Shown here: positions 1 through 10,901 of the stretch, piece after piece
How positions within the stretch are numbered: the first letter of the stretch is position 1
Layout: the number at the start of each line of letters is the position of its first letter
NCBI GenBank assembly: GCA_028751875.1
Contig: CM054158.1
Span: forward strand, 49,199,058-49,263,057
DNA from: Rapana venosa
Lineage: Eukaryota; Mollusca; Gastropoda; Neogastropoda; Muricidae
Reading direction: 5' to 3'
Length of the DNA stretch: 64,000 nucleotides
Made by a program: the position numbers and the translations under genes
Notes under the pieces: generated by a model
The model's database searches: none
Seen by the model: the letters and a program-made list of their open reading frames with translations, nothing else
What the model was told of the DNA's origin: nothing

Positions 1-182
1 TGCTTTACCTTCCCTGACCCTAAAGAGGGCAGGTACCCATTTACAGCTGGGTGAACTGGGGGGACTGTACTGAAGCCAAGGCGCGCAAACGGTCACTCAT
101 CTAACTGGTAACCACGCTCGATGCTGCTTAACCTTAGCTGGGGGGAAAGCGAGTGCTCTGACCACTGAGCTATCCCGTCCCC
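1..182 (-). repeat. SINE-B, cut by window start
   Basis: Minus-strand copy containing the A-box-like CCACTGAGCTA (reverse of TAGCTCAGTGG) near 164-174 and the 5S-like segment to its left. It matches the copies at 59667, 32020 and 10902. Confidence 0.85.
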
Positions 183-477
183 GTGGAAAGGATATGCCAT
201 TATCTTTCCCTAGACACATTTGACTGTGTAAAAGCGAACGAGAGAAGAAAAAAGACACAATGGCACAATGTATTTGGATGCCTGTCTTATCTCCTGCTGT
301 ATTGATATTTGCTATGAATGTTGTACGAATATTGAATAAACCATGTTTAAACCAAAGAAGGAGACACAATGGACTTTTATACTTCAACCATTTATTTTGA
401 TGAGCCAGCTTGTTAATGACAAATGATATGTTGTGAGCTATAGATGCTATCAATAGAGAAAGGAGGGGGAGGGTGGA
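183..477. other. Anonymous AT-rich sequence
   Basis: No gene, repeat family or RNA recognised. Confidence 0.5.
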
Positions 478-631
478 GGAGGGGGGGGGGGGGGGGGGGT
501 GAGGATAGCCTAGTTATTAGAACAATAAGTTCGTAATGGCACGGAGTGTCCGCGGGGGAAGGGGGGGGGGGGGGGGGGTTATTATTATTGATGGGGTGGG
601 TGGGAGGAGGAGGGGGGGGGGGGGGGGGTAG
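478..631 (+). repeat. Poly(G) tracts around a SINE-A head fragment
   Basis: Three G runs of about 18-22 bases (479, 564 and 610 onward). Between the first two lies a degenerate SINE-A head (GGATAGCCTAGTTATTAGAA). Confidence 0.6.
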
Positions 632-950
632 GCACGAGAGCTTAGTGATTTGAGCGATGCGCTTCGGAATCTGACGGCCCGGATCGAGCCACCACGAATT
701 CGCCCGTTTTAAGGGGATTTTCCCCTGAGTTACTTACTATCAGTGCTGACTCCCCCCCCTCCCCCCCCCCCCCCGCCTCCCCCCCCCTCCTCCTCCCCCT
801 CCAAAATCCCTCGGATGAGACTATAAACCGAGGTCCCGTGTGCGAACGCCTGCAGAACATCTTGCGCACACGTTAAAAACCCGTTGTGCCTTTCGGAAGA
901 GTAGGCCACTTCGTGCTAGTATGAACGGATGGTAACATTTAAAAGCAAGC
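632..950 (+). repeat. SINE-A copy
   Basis: Degenerate tRNA-type head, then the core GATGAGACTATAAACCGAGG near 815-834 and the CGGAAGAGTAGGCCA motif near 895. A C-rich expansion (754-800) interrupts the segment that is normally ACTCC. Confidence 0.8.
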
Positions 951-964
951 AAACACGCATGCGC

Positions 965-1085
965 ATAGATGTTGTGTTTAGATACCGTCCCCGGTGTGGG
1001 ATTGCGGCTACCTTGATGATGGGGGAAAACTGTCACATAGGCAAAACCTTACCGTTGGGGAACCTCGAAAGTGGGGAGGGGGGAG
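965..1085 (+). repeat. SINE-D 3' fragment
   Basis: Degenerate match to the D tail (GGAATGCGGCTACCTTCATG in better copies), followed by the CCATTGGTGAACCTC-like segment. Confidence 0.5.
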
Positions 1086-1107
1086 GAGTGGGGGGTGGGG
1101 GGTGGTT

Positions 1108-1212
1108 GATTCTGACTCCATTACTCATAAGTCCTTCGATTGAAACTAAACAATCTGAGGTCAGATGTGCTAACGCATGCAAAACACTCATGTTAAAAAC
1201 CTCATTCACCTA
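1108..1212 (+). repeat. SINE-A fragment, degenerate
   Basis: Retains the order GACTCC, AGTCCTTCGATTGA, AACGCATGCAAAACA and CATGTTAAAAACC seen in intact SINE-A copies. Confidence 0.5.
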
Positions 1213-2295
1213 TAGTGACTCTGTGAGTGGAACGCTGCGTACGGTATTTTGGTATCAGAGATGACGAATGTATTCAGCTTAGAATGCGTCATTGTTGACC
1301 TCGCTGTCAGTGGAACCTGGATATTACCCCTTGCTGATAGCACATCTCATCTCTCTCATCTCATCTGCTCCCGTACCCTCCCCCCCCCCCACCTCCCGGG
1401 GTCGTAGGGGCACTGCAGTGACGAACGTTGCACCAGTTGGCTCCATTTGCGGCGGTTGTGTGCAAGTTGCTTGGGTTGAGGAGAAGCTCTTCTCGGTCCA
1501 TTCAGTAATGTTTTCTGCCTAATTCTTCTTCGTTGCTAGATATCACCTACCAGCATATAATGATTATTATCTTCCAATAGGGTCAAACGCAACGGATTTT
1601 CCCGAACACGTTTGGGGATTTGAAAAAACAACAACATTTTGCGATATATTCAGAGTATGGATATGTCATTCCAATCGAGATGAATACAACCAAACAAACT
1701 GAACAGACAAAACAAGAACATGGAAATGAGAGTACACAGATCACATTTGAGAAAATCCCAAGTGAATATTCAATTGCTTTGGGAAAGAAGCAGTGTAGCC
1801 ATGCTACTTCTTGCATCAACAAATAAATTTAATTATATCAAATCACTGTTTCTTCAAAAAGTATCTAGCCATCATCAATCAGTTGCTTGTAGTACTGCCA
1901 TTTAGCGGCAAAAACACTGTAAGTCATGTATGCTTTGGCAGTACATTCTTTAGTTTATTATTGTTTTGTCAGACATATTCTAAAAAAAAATCCAAAAACA
2001 GAGGTTCCGTTTTTTGTATTCTATATCTGTAAACAAAAAGAAAAACTGCAGCGAGTAATATTTAATCTAGTATTTCATCATTTTTTGATCGAGAATCAAA
2101 TCCAAACCAAATCTGTTCCTTTGACAGCACTAGATCATGTGTATTGGCATAATTTTCATGAAGAAAGCTTTGTAATTCATTAAAAAAAAAAAAGAGAGAA
2201 GTTTTGCTGCAAGCATAAAATAAATGATCAACAGTTTCTTTCTCAAAATTACAGAATGTACACTTCTTGCGTTCAACAATTTTGTCTCTCTCTCC
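1213..2295. other. Anonymous sequence
   Basis: Mostly AT-rich. No convincing coding region. Around 1360-1500 is a GC-richer block that could be an old retrotransposon fragment, but no motif supports it. Confidence 0.4.
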
Positions 2296-2316
2296 CCCCC
2301 CCCCCCCCCCCCCCCC
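2296..2316. repeat. Poly(C) tract
   Basis: About 20 C bases following TCTCTCT. Confidence 0.9.
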
Positions 2317-2631
2317 GCAATATTATATGGTGCTAGAAGTTTGTGGATCAGTCTTATCTGGAACCAGTTCCTTTTAGGGGATATCTTTTTGGATAAAAGA
2401 ATTTTATTAGATCGAAACAAGGCATCGGCAACACATGAAGTATGGGTACAACAAGCATTAAGCTTATCAATAGAAACCTAGGAAATAGATATACAAAAAT
2501 AGCGGCAGCTTAACAACGCCAAATTATATCGTTGTTTTTTATTTTTTAATTTTTTTATAAAATCAAAACTTTTTTGTGTGTGTTTGCAGTCTAACTCGAT
2601 TTTCATCTAAACTAGCATATTCTTTTTATTG

Positions 2632-2644
2632 TCTTTTTTTTTTT

Positions 2645-2675
<31 letters not shown>

Positions 2676-2690
2676 GGGGAGGGGGGTGTC
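2632..2690. repeat. Adjacent poly(T) and poly(G) tracts
   Basis: About 22 T followed directly by about 25 G with one A interruption. Confidence 0.9.
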
Positions 2691-2747
2691 TGTGTTCACA
2701 TCTGTGTTGACAATGGACATAGCAGCTTAAAAATAATTTCTTCTTAC

Positions 2748-2902
2748 TATAGACCGGGGTTTTTCGTGCAGCTGAACGTCTTGTACCAGTTAGGGACAGC
2801 AGTTTCACTTAAGGACATATAAAATGCTTTCTTAGATCGGGTTTCGTGCAGTCGAACGATTTGTACCAGATAACGACATAAGTGCTACTTAACGACATCA
2901 CA
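2748..2902. repeat. Tandem duplication of a ~80-bp unit
   Basis: Two diverged copies share GGGTTTCGTGCAG, GAACG(T/A)(C/T)TTGTACCAG and the following CACTTAA/CTACTTAA GGACAT-type segment. Confidence 0.6.
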
Positions 2903-2964
2903 TTCCGCCTCTAGCGTAGTATTACAATGCAGCTCAGAACTGGAACTTTCTGATGTTGTAGAAT

Positions 2965-3022
2965 ATTGTTGCGCTGTAAAATGTTGTTGTGTTGTAAAAT
3001 GTTGTTGTGTTGTAAAATGTTG
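2965..3022. repeat. 18-bp minisatellite, about 3 copies
   Basis: Unit TGTTGTGTTGTAAAATGT repeated with one variant first unit. Confidence 0.85.
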
Positions 3023-3189
3023 TACCGAGATTGCCTTCAAGCCCTGGCAAGCTCTTAGCATAGCAGCCTGGGCAGAAAACAATTCTCTGAAGTCAAAGTA
3101 CAGCTACCTATGTGGCAAGATATTTGAAAAAGCCATACACGCGCAAACTTCTCATCTCGGATGTGATCTTTAGATCTCTCAGTAATGAA

Positions 3190-3525
3190 TTCCGGGCGGG
3201 ATGAGCAATTCAGAGTGTTAAGCTGGGGAACACCCAACAACAAACAATAACAAGCATCAATAACAACAACAAACAACAGTGACAACGAACAACCAACCAA
3301 GAAAATGAATGCCCCACACTGACCAGTGCCCCTGTGGTACAGGCCCACAACCCCTCTCTCATATCCTGCAGTCCTGTCCTACCTTCAACACTCTGAGACA
3401 CCAGACATGGTGACCCAGCCCAGTAGAGCTCTGACAGGAACAACTGTGGGGACTGGCAGCGTCACTACTACCATAGACTGCAGACTTTGCCATCCAGACC
3501 GGACCAAAAATTTAGCATGACCACC
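3190..3525 (+). mobile_element. Non-LTR retrotransposon C-terminal fragment
   Basis: The plus strand encodes DQCPCGTGPQ, then HILQSCPTFNTLR, then a segment ending TADFAIQTG. This C-terminal zinc-knuckle-type pattern (CxC...H...C) occurs after the reverse transcriptase of some LINEs. A (CAA)n-rich insertion at about 3235-3300 splits it. The element ends in a GACGACGAAGAAG tail that merges into the purine tract at 3526. Confidence 0.65.
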
Positions 3526-3728
3526 ACGACGACGACGACGACGAAGAAGAAGAAACACGAGGAGGAGGAGGAGGAGGAGGAGAAGAAGAAGAAGACGAAG
3601 AAGAAGAAGAAGAAGAAGAACCACGAGGAGGGAGGAGGAGGAGAGGAGGAGGAGGAGGAGGAGAAGAAACAGATGAAAAGAAGAAGAAGAAGAAGAAGAA
3701 GAAGAAGAAGAAGAAGAAGAAGAAGAAA
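3526..3728. repeat. GAA/GAGGA purine tract
   Basis: About 200 bp of almost pure purine on +, grown from the LINE tail. No gene: the acidic/basic open frames through it are compositional. Confidence 0.9.
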
Positions 3729-3794
3729 ATTGTGATTCCTCTTTTCTTTACTTACTATTCTTTTATGTCAAGATTTTATTTTTATTTATATATT

Positions 3795-3918
3795 TATGGA
3801 ATAAGCACTCATATCTTTTTAACAACCAGTTCCCGCGTGCATGCAGTTTTGTACATTTTGTCATCTGTTCCCCACCGGCACACTATGGCCTTCTCTTCCG
3901 AAAAGCGGAACGGGTTTT
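3795..3918 (-). repeat. SINE-A 3' part
   Basis: Contains the reverse of the tail (GGAATAAGCACTCAT) and CCGAAAAGCGGAACGGGTTT. Confidence 0.75.
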
Positions 3919-3934
3919 CCATCCACTAGCTACA

Positions 3935-4078
3935 CTTCATCGTCGTCGAACGCTCAGACAGCAACGATTGCTGTCTGTCATAGAGCGTAAATGCGTTGTG
4001 CTGCCGTTAAGCGCCTGACAAATCAGGCCCAGCACATCCGACTTCGGCGTGGGAGAGAATTGTTATTTTTGAGGTGTT
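3935..4078 (-). repeat. Repeat E, 3' half
   Basis: Shares CGTCGTCGAACGCTCAGACA, GCCTGACAAATCAGGCCCAG and the CGACTTCGGCGTGGGAGAGA segment with other E copies. Oriented by its GACGAAGAAG 3' tail. Confidence 0.8.
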
Positions 4079-4094
4079 GTACATGGTCAAATAT

Positions 4095-4135
4095 TTTTCT
4101 GTTTCCAGATGGTATATTGAATAAGCTAGTATTTG
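4095..4135 (-). repeat. Short 3'-end repeat G
   Basis: TTCCAGATGGTATATTGAAT, a near match to copies at 9780, 39960, 40318 and 57568. Confidence 0.6.
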
Positions 4136-4154
4136 TTTTTGTTGTCATCAAACC

Positions 4155-4365
4155 ACCGCTCCCCCCCCCCCCTCCCCTAAGCCCCCCAAAAAAAACAACA
4201 ACAACAACAACAACAAACAAACAAACCAACAACCAAAAACAACACACACACAAAAAACCACAAAAAACCCACACACACACCAAAAAACCCAAACAACAAA
4301 CAAAACCAACCAACAGAACAAAACAAACCCAAACAATGCAAAGAGACAATGCAAAGAGATAGATA

Positions 4366-4405
<40 letters not shown>
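4155..4405. repeat. C/A low-complexity block and (TG)n
   Basis: Poly(C), then CAA/CACA-rich sequence, then about 19 TG units at 4368-4405. Confidence 0.85.
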
Positions 4406-5900
4406 CACCTAGTTAACCGTAAATCCACTCTGTCATTGCTCTTTGACTTACTGAATAATTTTTTGAAAAAATTCAAAGGACAAATTCTGTGCTCAATCTT
4501 AATTGTAAGCAAGGACAAAATCCTTGTGTAATTGTTTTGGGTGTCACAAAATGAAAAGAGATGCAACAGCTTCATGAAAGTATTTTTCATGTGATTACAT
4601 TCACGTTATGAAAGTAACGAATTTAATCATCATAATGATTTAATTATCGTATTTCCATAATTATGTTCCTACCCTGATGACACAGCGCATGTATAATGAG
4701 GTTAAGGGACTAGCAGACGATACAGAAATTACGCTGTGCTATTTTGTGTAAATAAATAAAAGACAGAGAGAAAGAAATCGACCCTACTGATTGCAAAATC
4801 ACACATATCGTGATTCGGAAACAGGCATTTTGTTGAACGTGATCATGACTGTTTGCTGAGTCATTTTGGTAAGCATTAAGTTTTTGCTTAGTTCTGTGTT
4901 GATATGAGGAAAAAATAGCAAGTGGATTTTTCATATGCCTATGATCGCGCCATCCTCTCCCCAGGTTCTGTCTTGTAACGGCAATTACCATTGGCTGAGG
5001 GCATGGTATGTACACGTGGGTCGTGATAAAGCTTCATCTAGGCTAATTCTGGAATTTACAAATTCTTTTGTACACGTGGAGAAGATGATGAGAAACCAGT
5101 TTATCTATAAATATCGATAGAAAAAAATCAATAGAAGTGGATGAATATACACCAGTAAATTTGGTTGGCCACAAAGCATCGACCACCACCGAAAATAGCT
5201 TGAAGGACTCAACATTTCCATCTTTTCATCGAAAATTTAGCGAACTAGCCGGCATCATCTCCCTTCTTCTACAGAACTCCTGTTTCTGCGTGTTTTTATT
5301 TGCTCCAAAATAAAGAAGTAAGTGTTTTTGATTTCTCACAGAATGCGTAGCTTGATAAGTTTATTATACAGGGTTTTTTATGAGCATAATGAAGCCGGAA
5401 CATAGCTGCATGAATTGCGTATAAATCAATCTAAATCAAGTCACGCTGTATAACTAGATAAAGCCGGCTTGTCTGGCCTAATTTTGATCACAGAGCTGCC
5501 TGCAGTCAGAATAATGCCAGCGCTTTCACATCAGATTATTTTTCATATCCAGAGCACTCTTTCACTGAGCTTAGTCAAAATTTAAACCGTGAAAGTTTTC
5601 CTAGAATTGTAAAGGAATTAGATCATAGATAAGGAAGTTGGTGACCTTTGCCAGTACCTTTGCCGGTACGGGGTTACCGATCGGGACTTGGGCCTACTTC
5701 CTATTCAGGCTACAAATGCCAGCTGTCGATGTGAATTTATTCAACCCGGGATTGATTGTTGGATTAATGTTTAGGAGACAGGCTCATTTTAGCTCACCAT
5801 CAAGGGTACATCAGTGTACATTTCAGGATCGGCCCTTGCCAGCTTCTTTGAACATAGATTTCGTAAGACCGAATCAGTCATAATCAATGTCGCCTCTTGC
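4406..5900. other. Anonymous AT-rich sequence, repeat-poor
   Basis: About 1.5 kb without a recognised repeat, RNA or exon. Searched by eye for the missing ISYNA1 N-terminal exon; none found. Confidence 0.4.
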
Positions 5901-5902
5901 GC

Positions 5903-5976
5903 ACACGTGCTTGCGCGCGCGCCCGGGCACACACACCCACACACCCACGCACACACAGGGGTAGGCCAACACCCCC

Positions 5977-6007
<31 letters not shown>

Positions 6008-6010
6008 ACA
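5903..6010. repeat. (CA)n and poly(C)
   Basis: CA-rich sequence interrupted by about 21 C bases (5971-5992). Confidence 0.9.
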
Positions 6011-6387
6011 AAACAGTGTACACTCCTACATAAATTGTAATCTGACCACTCTTCTCTTTGCTGAAAATATTTTTTTTTTCATAGTGAAATCATTTGAGGA
6101 AGGGCTTGCTTTGTCGTAAATGGTTGTTCTTGCCCTTGTTTTCTTCACTACTTTGAACTGAGTGCATGTTTTACTGTCTTGGTTTTATTTTATCTTATAA
6201 TTATTGTGAGGTCTGGATTGTTTTCTAATCATTTTCAATTCCAGTTCTTTTTAATGTAGATGAATATTATCTTTTGTTTGCTTTTCAGTTTTCTTGATTT
6301 TTTTGTGTGTGGCAAGGGCAGGAGTGAAAAAAGGTTATGGAAACTTAGGGTTATCCTCTACACTTAATAAAGACCATTCTGATTTGA

Positions 6388-6391
<4 letters not shown>

Positions 6392-6438
<47 letters not shown>
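6392..6438. repeat. (CA)n microsatellite
   Basis: About 23 CA units. Confidence 0.95.
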
Positions 6439-6441
<3 letters not shown>

Positions 6442-6534
6442 GCTTACACAGCAGCCTTTATCATCATTTTTTGTTCAGGAATAGGCACATGAAAATAAAA
6501 GATTGAGAGAAATAGTATTCAATCACATAATTAA

Positions 6535-6580
6535 TAATAATAATAATAATAATGTATGGAACTTATATAATTCATTTAAT
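6535..6580 (-). repeat. LINE (ATT)n 3' terminus
   Basis: (AAT)n followed by GTATGGAACTTATATAATTC, the end of the CR1/Jockey-type element described at 48825. Confidence 0.6.
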
Positions 6581-6943
6581 TGTGGGTGTGTGGGTGGGTG
6601 GGGTGGAGAAGGCCTTAAGGATATACATGTACACGTGTGTGTGTGTGTGTGTGTGCTGAGTATATTTGTCTGCATGTGTTAATAAACTTAAGTTAATTAG
6701 TTGTGTAAAATGCATTTGTGTGTGTGTGTGGGAGAATAATGGGGGATGTGTAGGTGTGGATGGAATAATCTATTAAAAAAAAAAAAAAGGTGTGGATGGA
6801 ATGCTCTATTCATTAACAGACCGATCATTTGAACTGATTGATTAGTACTAACTTTCCATGTGTGAAATATTTTCCCGCGCAACACATTGGAAATAAATAG
6901 TTCATTGGAAATGGGGGGAAATGGAAGCAACAAACAAAGCAAC

Positions 6944-7006
6944 AAACACCTCCCAAAACAACAACAACAACAACAACCACCACCACCACCACCACCACCA
7001 CCACCT
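6944..7006. repeat. (CAA)n(CCA)n microsatellite
   Basis: Compound trinucleotide repeat. Confidence 0.9.
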
Positions 7007-7055
7007 AGAAGCAACCTTACACCAGTGCTCCCTCTCTCCCACCCCAACCCCTTGG

Positions 7056-7400
7056 GGGGACGGGATAGCCTAGTGGTTAGAACATTGCGCTCGCAATCTG
7101 ACGACCCGGGTTTGAATCCCATTCAAAGGGATATTTTCCCCTGGAGTTAACATCAGTGCCGACTCCACTCTCACCAAAAGTCCTTCAGATGAGACTATAA
7201 ACTGAGGCCCCGTGGGTGAACTCATGCACAACATCTTGCGCACATGTTAAATGCTGTTCCGCTTCTCGTAAGAGTAGGCCATTGTGTGCCGGTGGGAACA
7301 GATGACAAAATTTACAAAACCGCATACACACGTGGACTAGATGTTAAAGAGCACACAAGTGCATATATTCCATTATCCTCGACATAAAATAATAAATAAA
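7056..7400 (+). repeat. SINE-A, near full length
   Basis: Box A TAGCCTAGTGG at 7066-7076 and box B GGTTTGAATCCC at 7109-7120, the spacing of a tRNA Pol III promoter. Then GGAGTTAACATCAGTGCCGA, the core GATGAGACTATAAACTGAGG, the AAGAGTAGGCCATTGTGTGC segment and a tail TTCCATTATCCTCGACATAA. A good reference copy. Confidence 0.9.
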
Positions 7401-7469
7401 ATCAATAAAATAAAAATACCTCTGAAAAACCCTAAAACAATCAAAAACAGGCATGGAAAACAAAGCAGC

Positions 7470-7535
7470 AGTCAAGTCAAGTCAAGTCAAAAACACTTTA
7501 ATCATCCCATGAAGGGCAATTACAATACTGACAGG
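7470..7535 (-). repeat. (TTGAC)n-tailed 3'-end repeat G2
   Basis: (GTCAA)n followed by CCCATGAAGGGCAATTACAA. The reverse copy is at 10785-10850. Confidence 0.7.
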
Positions 7536-7639
7536 CAGATTGATACGTATAATTATCTCAAAAGACAAGAAAAATACATTTCAAATTGTTATGAACATTC
7601 CAAGATAGCTTAAAAAAAAATCACCCACACACAAACCCA

Positions 7640-8020
7640 GGCGCACACACACACACACACACACGCGCACGGCACACACACACACACACACACACACACC
7701 CTCACACACCAATGTCCGAATACAATGTTGTAAAAAAACAAAATATTGATTGGAAAAGACATATGAACTTATTATTTACGCGTGCATGCACGCAGACAGA
7801 GAGGCACACATTCCCTCCCCAGCCCCTTCCATGTATACATGCACACACACACGCGCGCGCGCGCACACACACACACACACACCACACACACGCGCGCGAG
7901 ATACATACACATGCATGTATACTCGCATACATACATGAACGTAAGCATACACACATTACGTGTGTGTGTGTGTGTGTGTGCGTGCGTGCGTGCGTATATG
8001 AGGTAGAGGAAGAAAGAAAA

Positions 8021-8051
<31 letters not shown>

Positions 8052-8060
8052 CAATGACAA
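7640..8060. repeat. CA/CG microsatellites and (GAAA)n, (GACAAT)n
   Basis: Compound alternating purine-pyrimidine tracts at 7640-7700 and 7840-8000, then GAAA and GACAAT repeats. Confidence 0.9.
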
Positions 8061-8143
8061 TGACAATGACAAATTCTTTTATTTCGAGGATAATGAATAA
8101 GCACTCATGTGCTTTTTTACATCCAGTCCCCACCCGTAGGGAT
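8061..8143 (-). repeat. SINE-A 3' fragment
   Basis: TTCTTTTATTTCGAGGATAA and TTTTTTACATCCAGTCCCCA in minus orientation. Confidence 0.75.
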
Positions 8144-8214
8144 ACATCTTAATAATAACCCAACACTTATACAGTCTCACAGTAGAAACATGGGGAAATA
8201 GCCCTTTTCAAAAC

Positions 8215-8420
8215 AGCCCCCTCCCTCCCCTCCCCCAAAGCAAACTAATAAAAGAAAACCCTAAAACACCCCCCCCCCCCCCCCCCATCCACCCCCACCA
8301 CCCCCCCAAAAAACCCACAACCAAAACAAACAAACAAAAGAGAAAGAAAAACCAAACCAACAAAAGAAGAAGAAAAATGAGAAAAAGAAACAACAACAAC
8401 AAAGCCAAGAAGAATAACAA
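8215..8420. repeat. C/A-rich low complexity with poly(C)
   Basis: About 17 C at 8270 and CAA/CCAAAA runs. Confidence 0.85.
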
Positions 8421-8429
8421 CCAAACTTA

Positions 8430-8886
8430 ATAAGTCATAAAGATAAACATCTACACATTGTCAAATGGTACATATACTTGTTACACATAACAATAAGATA
8501 TTGAAATAGGGCACTCATTAAGACTTAAGTACAGAGGACAAGTCCAATAAGTATTGAAAATATAAAATATGAATCCTTCATCAGGATACACCATAACTAT
8601 AAGCAAAACAATAAAAGGTGAGAGAGAGACAGACAGAGTGTGTGTGTGTGTATTTCAAAGATAATATCCAATATATAATTCCCAAAACAGTACATGATCA
8701 CCATCAACACTCATTTTTGATTATACTCGTTTCAAATTATATGTCATGATAATGAAATAAACTCAATACCCATATATTCACACAATAAAAACAAGAAACA
8801 AAACAAAAGAAGAAATCTAAACCTATACAGTCATTGAGGAGAGAATGTGAGTGAGTGTGTGTGTGAGTGTGTGTGTGTGTGTGTGT

Positions 8887-8930
<44 letters not shown>

Positions 8931-9125
8931 TCAGGGATAATACTAAATATATAATACAGAGCACAGGATCAACACCAACACTTTTTAATTATACTCATAC
9001 AAATTGAATGTCATGATAATAAAAATAAGTGCAATACCCATACACTCACACAATAAAGAGGGGGGAAACCCCAATAAAGTCATAAAAAGAACATCTACAC
9101 ATTGTAAGTAATAGAGACAAATTCT
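8430..9125. repeat. Diverged direct duplication (~280 bp) with (GT)n
   Basis: 8660-8795 and 8936-9060 share, in order, ATATATAAT, ACAGxxCATGATCA-like, TTATACTC, TGTCATGATAAT and CAATACCCATA, ending CACACAATAAA. The short flank ACATCTACACATTGT occurs at 8445 and 9090. A (GT)n tract lies at 8850-8930. Confidence 0.65.
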
Positions 9126-9175
9126 TTTTTTTTTCTCAGGATAATGAATAAGTACTCATGTGCTACCTAGAAACG
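9126..9175 (-). repeat. SINE-A 3' tip
   Basis: GGATAATGAATAAGTACTCA with TGTGCT, in minus orientation. Confidence 0.6.
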
Positions 9176-9256
9176 TGCATCCAGAGAGGAAAGTCAAATT
9201 GATTTCACTCAATATGATTACGACTATCATTTCACTCAATATGATTAAGAGAGAGA

Positions 9257-9311
<55 letters not shown>

Positions 9312-9431
9312 CTGCTCATGTTACTTGTCGATCTGAGACTACCTTTTTGCCGTAAATTCTGCAACGGAAACTCGTTGATAGTCGTAATCATATTGAGTGA
9401 AATCAATTTGACTTTCCACTCTGGATGCACG
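9176..9431. repeat. Inverted repeat with ~55-bp arms around a poly(G) tract
   Basis: Left arm 9176-9231 and right arm 9376-9431 are reverse complements except for one base noticed. The spacer holds a GA run and about 53 G (9259-9311). A real cruciform-prone repeat or a fold-back read artefact. Confidence 0.85.
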
Positions 9432-9714
9432 ATGTTCAATAACTAGAGACATAGACCTAGGTAGAGAAAATAAAATAAATCCCCTTACCTTCTCAATGGA
9501 CGTGCAGTTGAACGAACCATTGTTCTGTGATCTGCCTGCCAAGTCGAGCCTTTGGACTAGCTGGCATCTAAGGTTTATCTAACGTAACAGTGGTGGCGAA
9601 AGTTGTCACGTAAGGATTATCGTCCTTTGTCATCGGGAATTCCCTTAAAACCGAAACCAATAAAATGTGACCGACCTATGTTCAGGTTTTTTGGTTTTTA
9701 AACGTTAAGAGTAT

Positions 9715-9830
9715 GTGCGCGCGTGTGAATGCGCGCGCGCACAAACACACACACACACACGCACACGCACTCACGCCTGCTTATTCAATGTACCATCTGA
9801 AAATAAAAGTTTGACTTTGACTTTGACGCA
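9715..9830 (+). repeat. (CA)n and (TTGAC)n-tailed repeat G
   Basis: CTTATTCAATGTACCATCTG, then AAATAAAAG and TTTGAC units. Confidence 0.65.
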
Positions 9831-10240
9831 CGCACGTCTTAAACTCACAATCTCTGGCAAACATTTTCAGCTAACTGATAACCCCAAACAGAAGGCTGTT
9901 CAACTGATCACAAAATCAAGACATGCTTTTCCTTGAGTATCAGCTCTATCAGCCTAGAGATATGTAGAGAAAATGAAAACAACAACAACAACACACAACC
10001 CAACAAAACCTCAACACCACACTTCCACAATGAGAACGTAGTCTGTAGTTGAACACCATCTAAGGTGTTGGTTCAATTGTTCGTTCTTCAATTTTTAACG
10101 TCATTTCACTTTGAGTGCTTTTAAACGATGTCTTATTATTAGAGTAAGGTGTTGTATAAATTGCCAGAAAAAAAAACAAAAGCAAACTACAACCTGTAAG
10201 GGCTGTCCTGAAGACAAGCTGCAGATCTCGCTCAATCAAA
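9831..10240. other. Anonymous sequence
   Basis: No recognised feature apart from a short CAA run near 9980. Confidence 0.4.
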
Positions 10241-10261
10241 GAGGCCTTCTAAGCTTTCTTC

Positions 10262-10465
10262 CTCCACACTATATCCCGTAATCCTCCTCTCCCTGCGGTC
10301 CTCTGCTTTCCGTAGCAAATCGTTCCACTCAAGGCTACCAGTCCACTCTCTGACGTTGTCTTCCCATCGTTTTCTCTGTCTGCCTCTTCGTCTTCTTCCT
10401 TGTACTGTTCCCTGTAGGACAGTCTTGGCCAGCCCAGATGTTCGTGTGACGTGCCCGTACTACTT
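10262..10465 (-). mobile_element. RTE-like LINE C-terminal fragment
   Basis: Minus-strand translation gives YGHVTRTSG, AKTVLQGTVQGRRRRGRQRK, RWEDNVREWTG and NDLLRKAEDRRE. This is the GHV...G.R.RGRP..W.D...W...L..A.DR pattern that follows the reverse transcriptase in RTE/I-type elements. Frames are broken, so it is a fossil. Confidence 0.75.
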
Positions 10466-10696
10466 TAGTTTGCATATTTTTTAAACTACTGAAGTCAGGA
10501 GCTCTTCTTCCTATGTCGTTTTTACCTGCGGCATAAACTCCGGGAAGAGAGGGACGGATTGCCAGTGAAACCAACGGGAAGAGAATCAAAGCCGAAACCA
10601 GTTAGGTGCGCAAGCGAAACCAGGAAATAAACGGGGCCCCGCCCTGTTATAGGCTACCCAGTGAGATTCCCGAACATACAAGCCCATGACAACTCT

Positions 10697-10865
10697 AAAA
10701 ATAGCCTGGAGGTGCCATGTGCTTCGGCGGATGCACAGTCGCCCAGTTCACCCAGCTGTGAATGGAATGGGTACCTGCCCCCCTCTCTTGTAATTGCCCT
10801 TCATGGGATGATTCAAGTGTTTTTGACTTGACTTGACTTGACTTAGGGTCAGGGAAGGGAGACCA
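10697..10865 (+). repeat. SINE-B fragment interrupted by (TTGAC)n-tailed G2
   Basis: CCCAGTTCACCCAGCTGTGA and GGGTACCTGCCC belong to SINE-B. The insertion TTGTAATTGCCCTTCATGGG to (TTGAC)n follows, then SINE-B resumes with AGGGTCAGGGAAGG. Confidence 0.7.
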
Positions 10866-10901
10866 CCGATCCAATATTACCACTGCAAATCAATCAGTTA
10901 G

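Noticed and set aside
2965..3022. CRISPR-like direct repeats (also 16919-17035 and 21361-21522)
   Set aside because: Units are contiguous without unique spacers, in a eukaryotic genome: ordinary minisatellites.
3487..3735. Highly charged Lys/Glu/Arg-rich open frame
   Set aside because: Expansion of a GAA tract at a LINE tail.
5638..5883. Possible small secreted or membrane protein on +
   Set aside because: No homology recognised, no splice context and average composition. Not distinguishable from chance.
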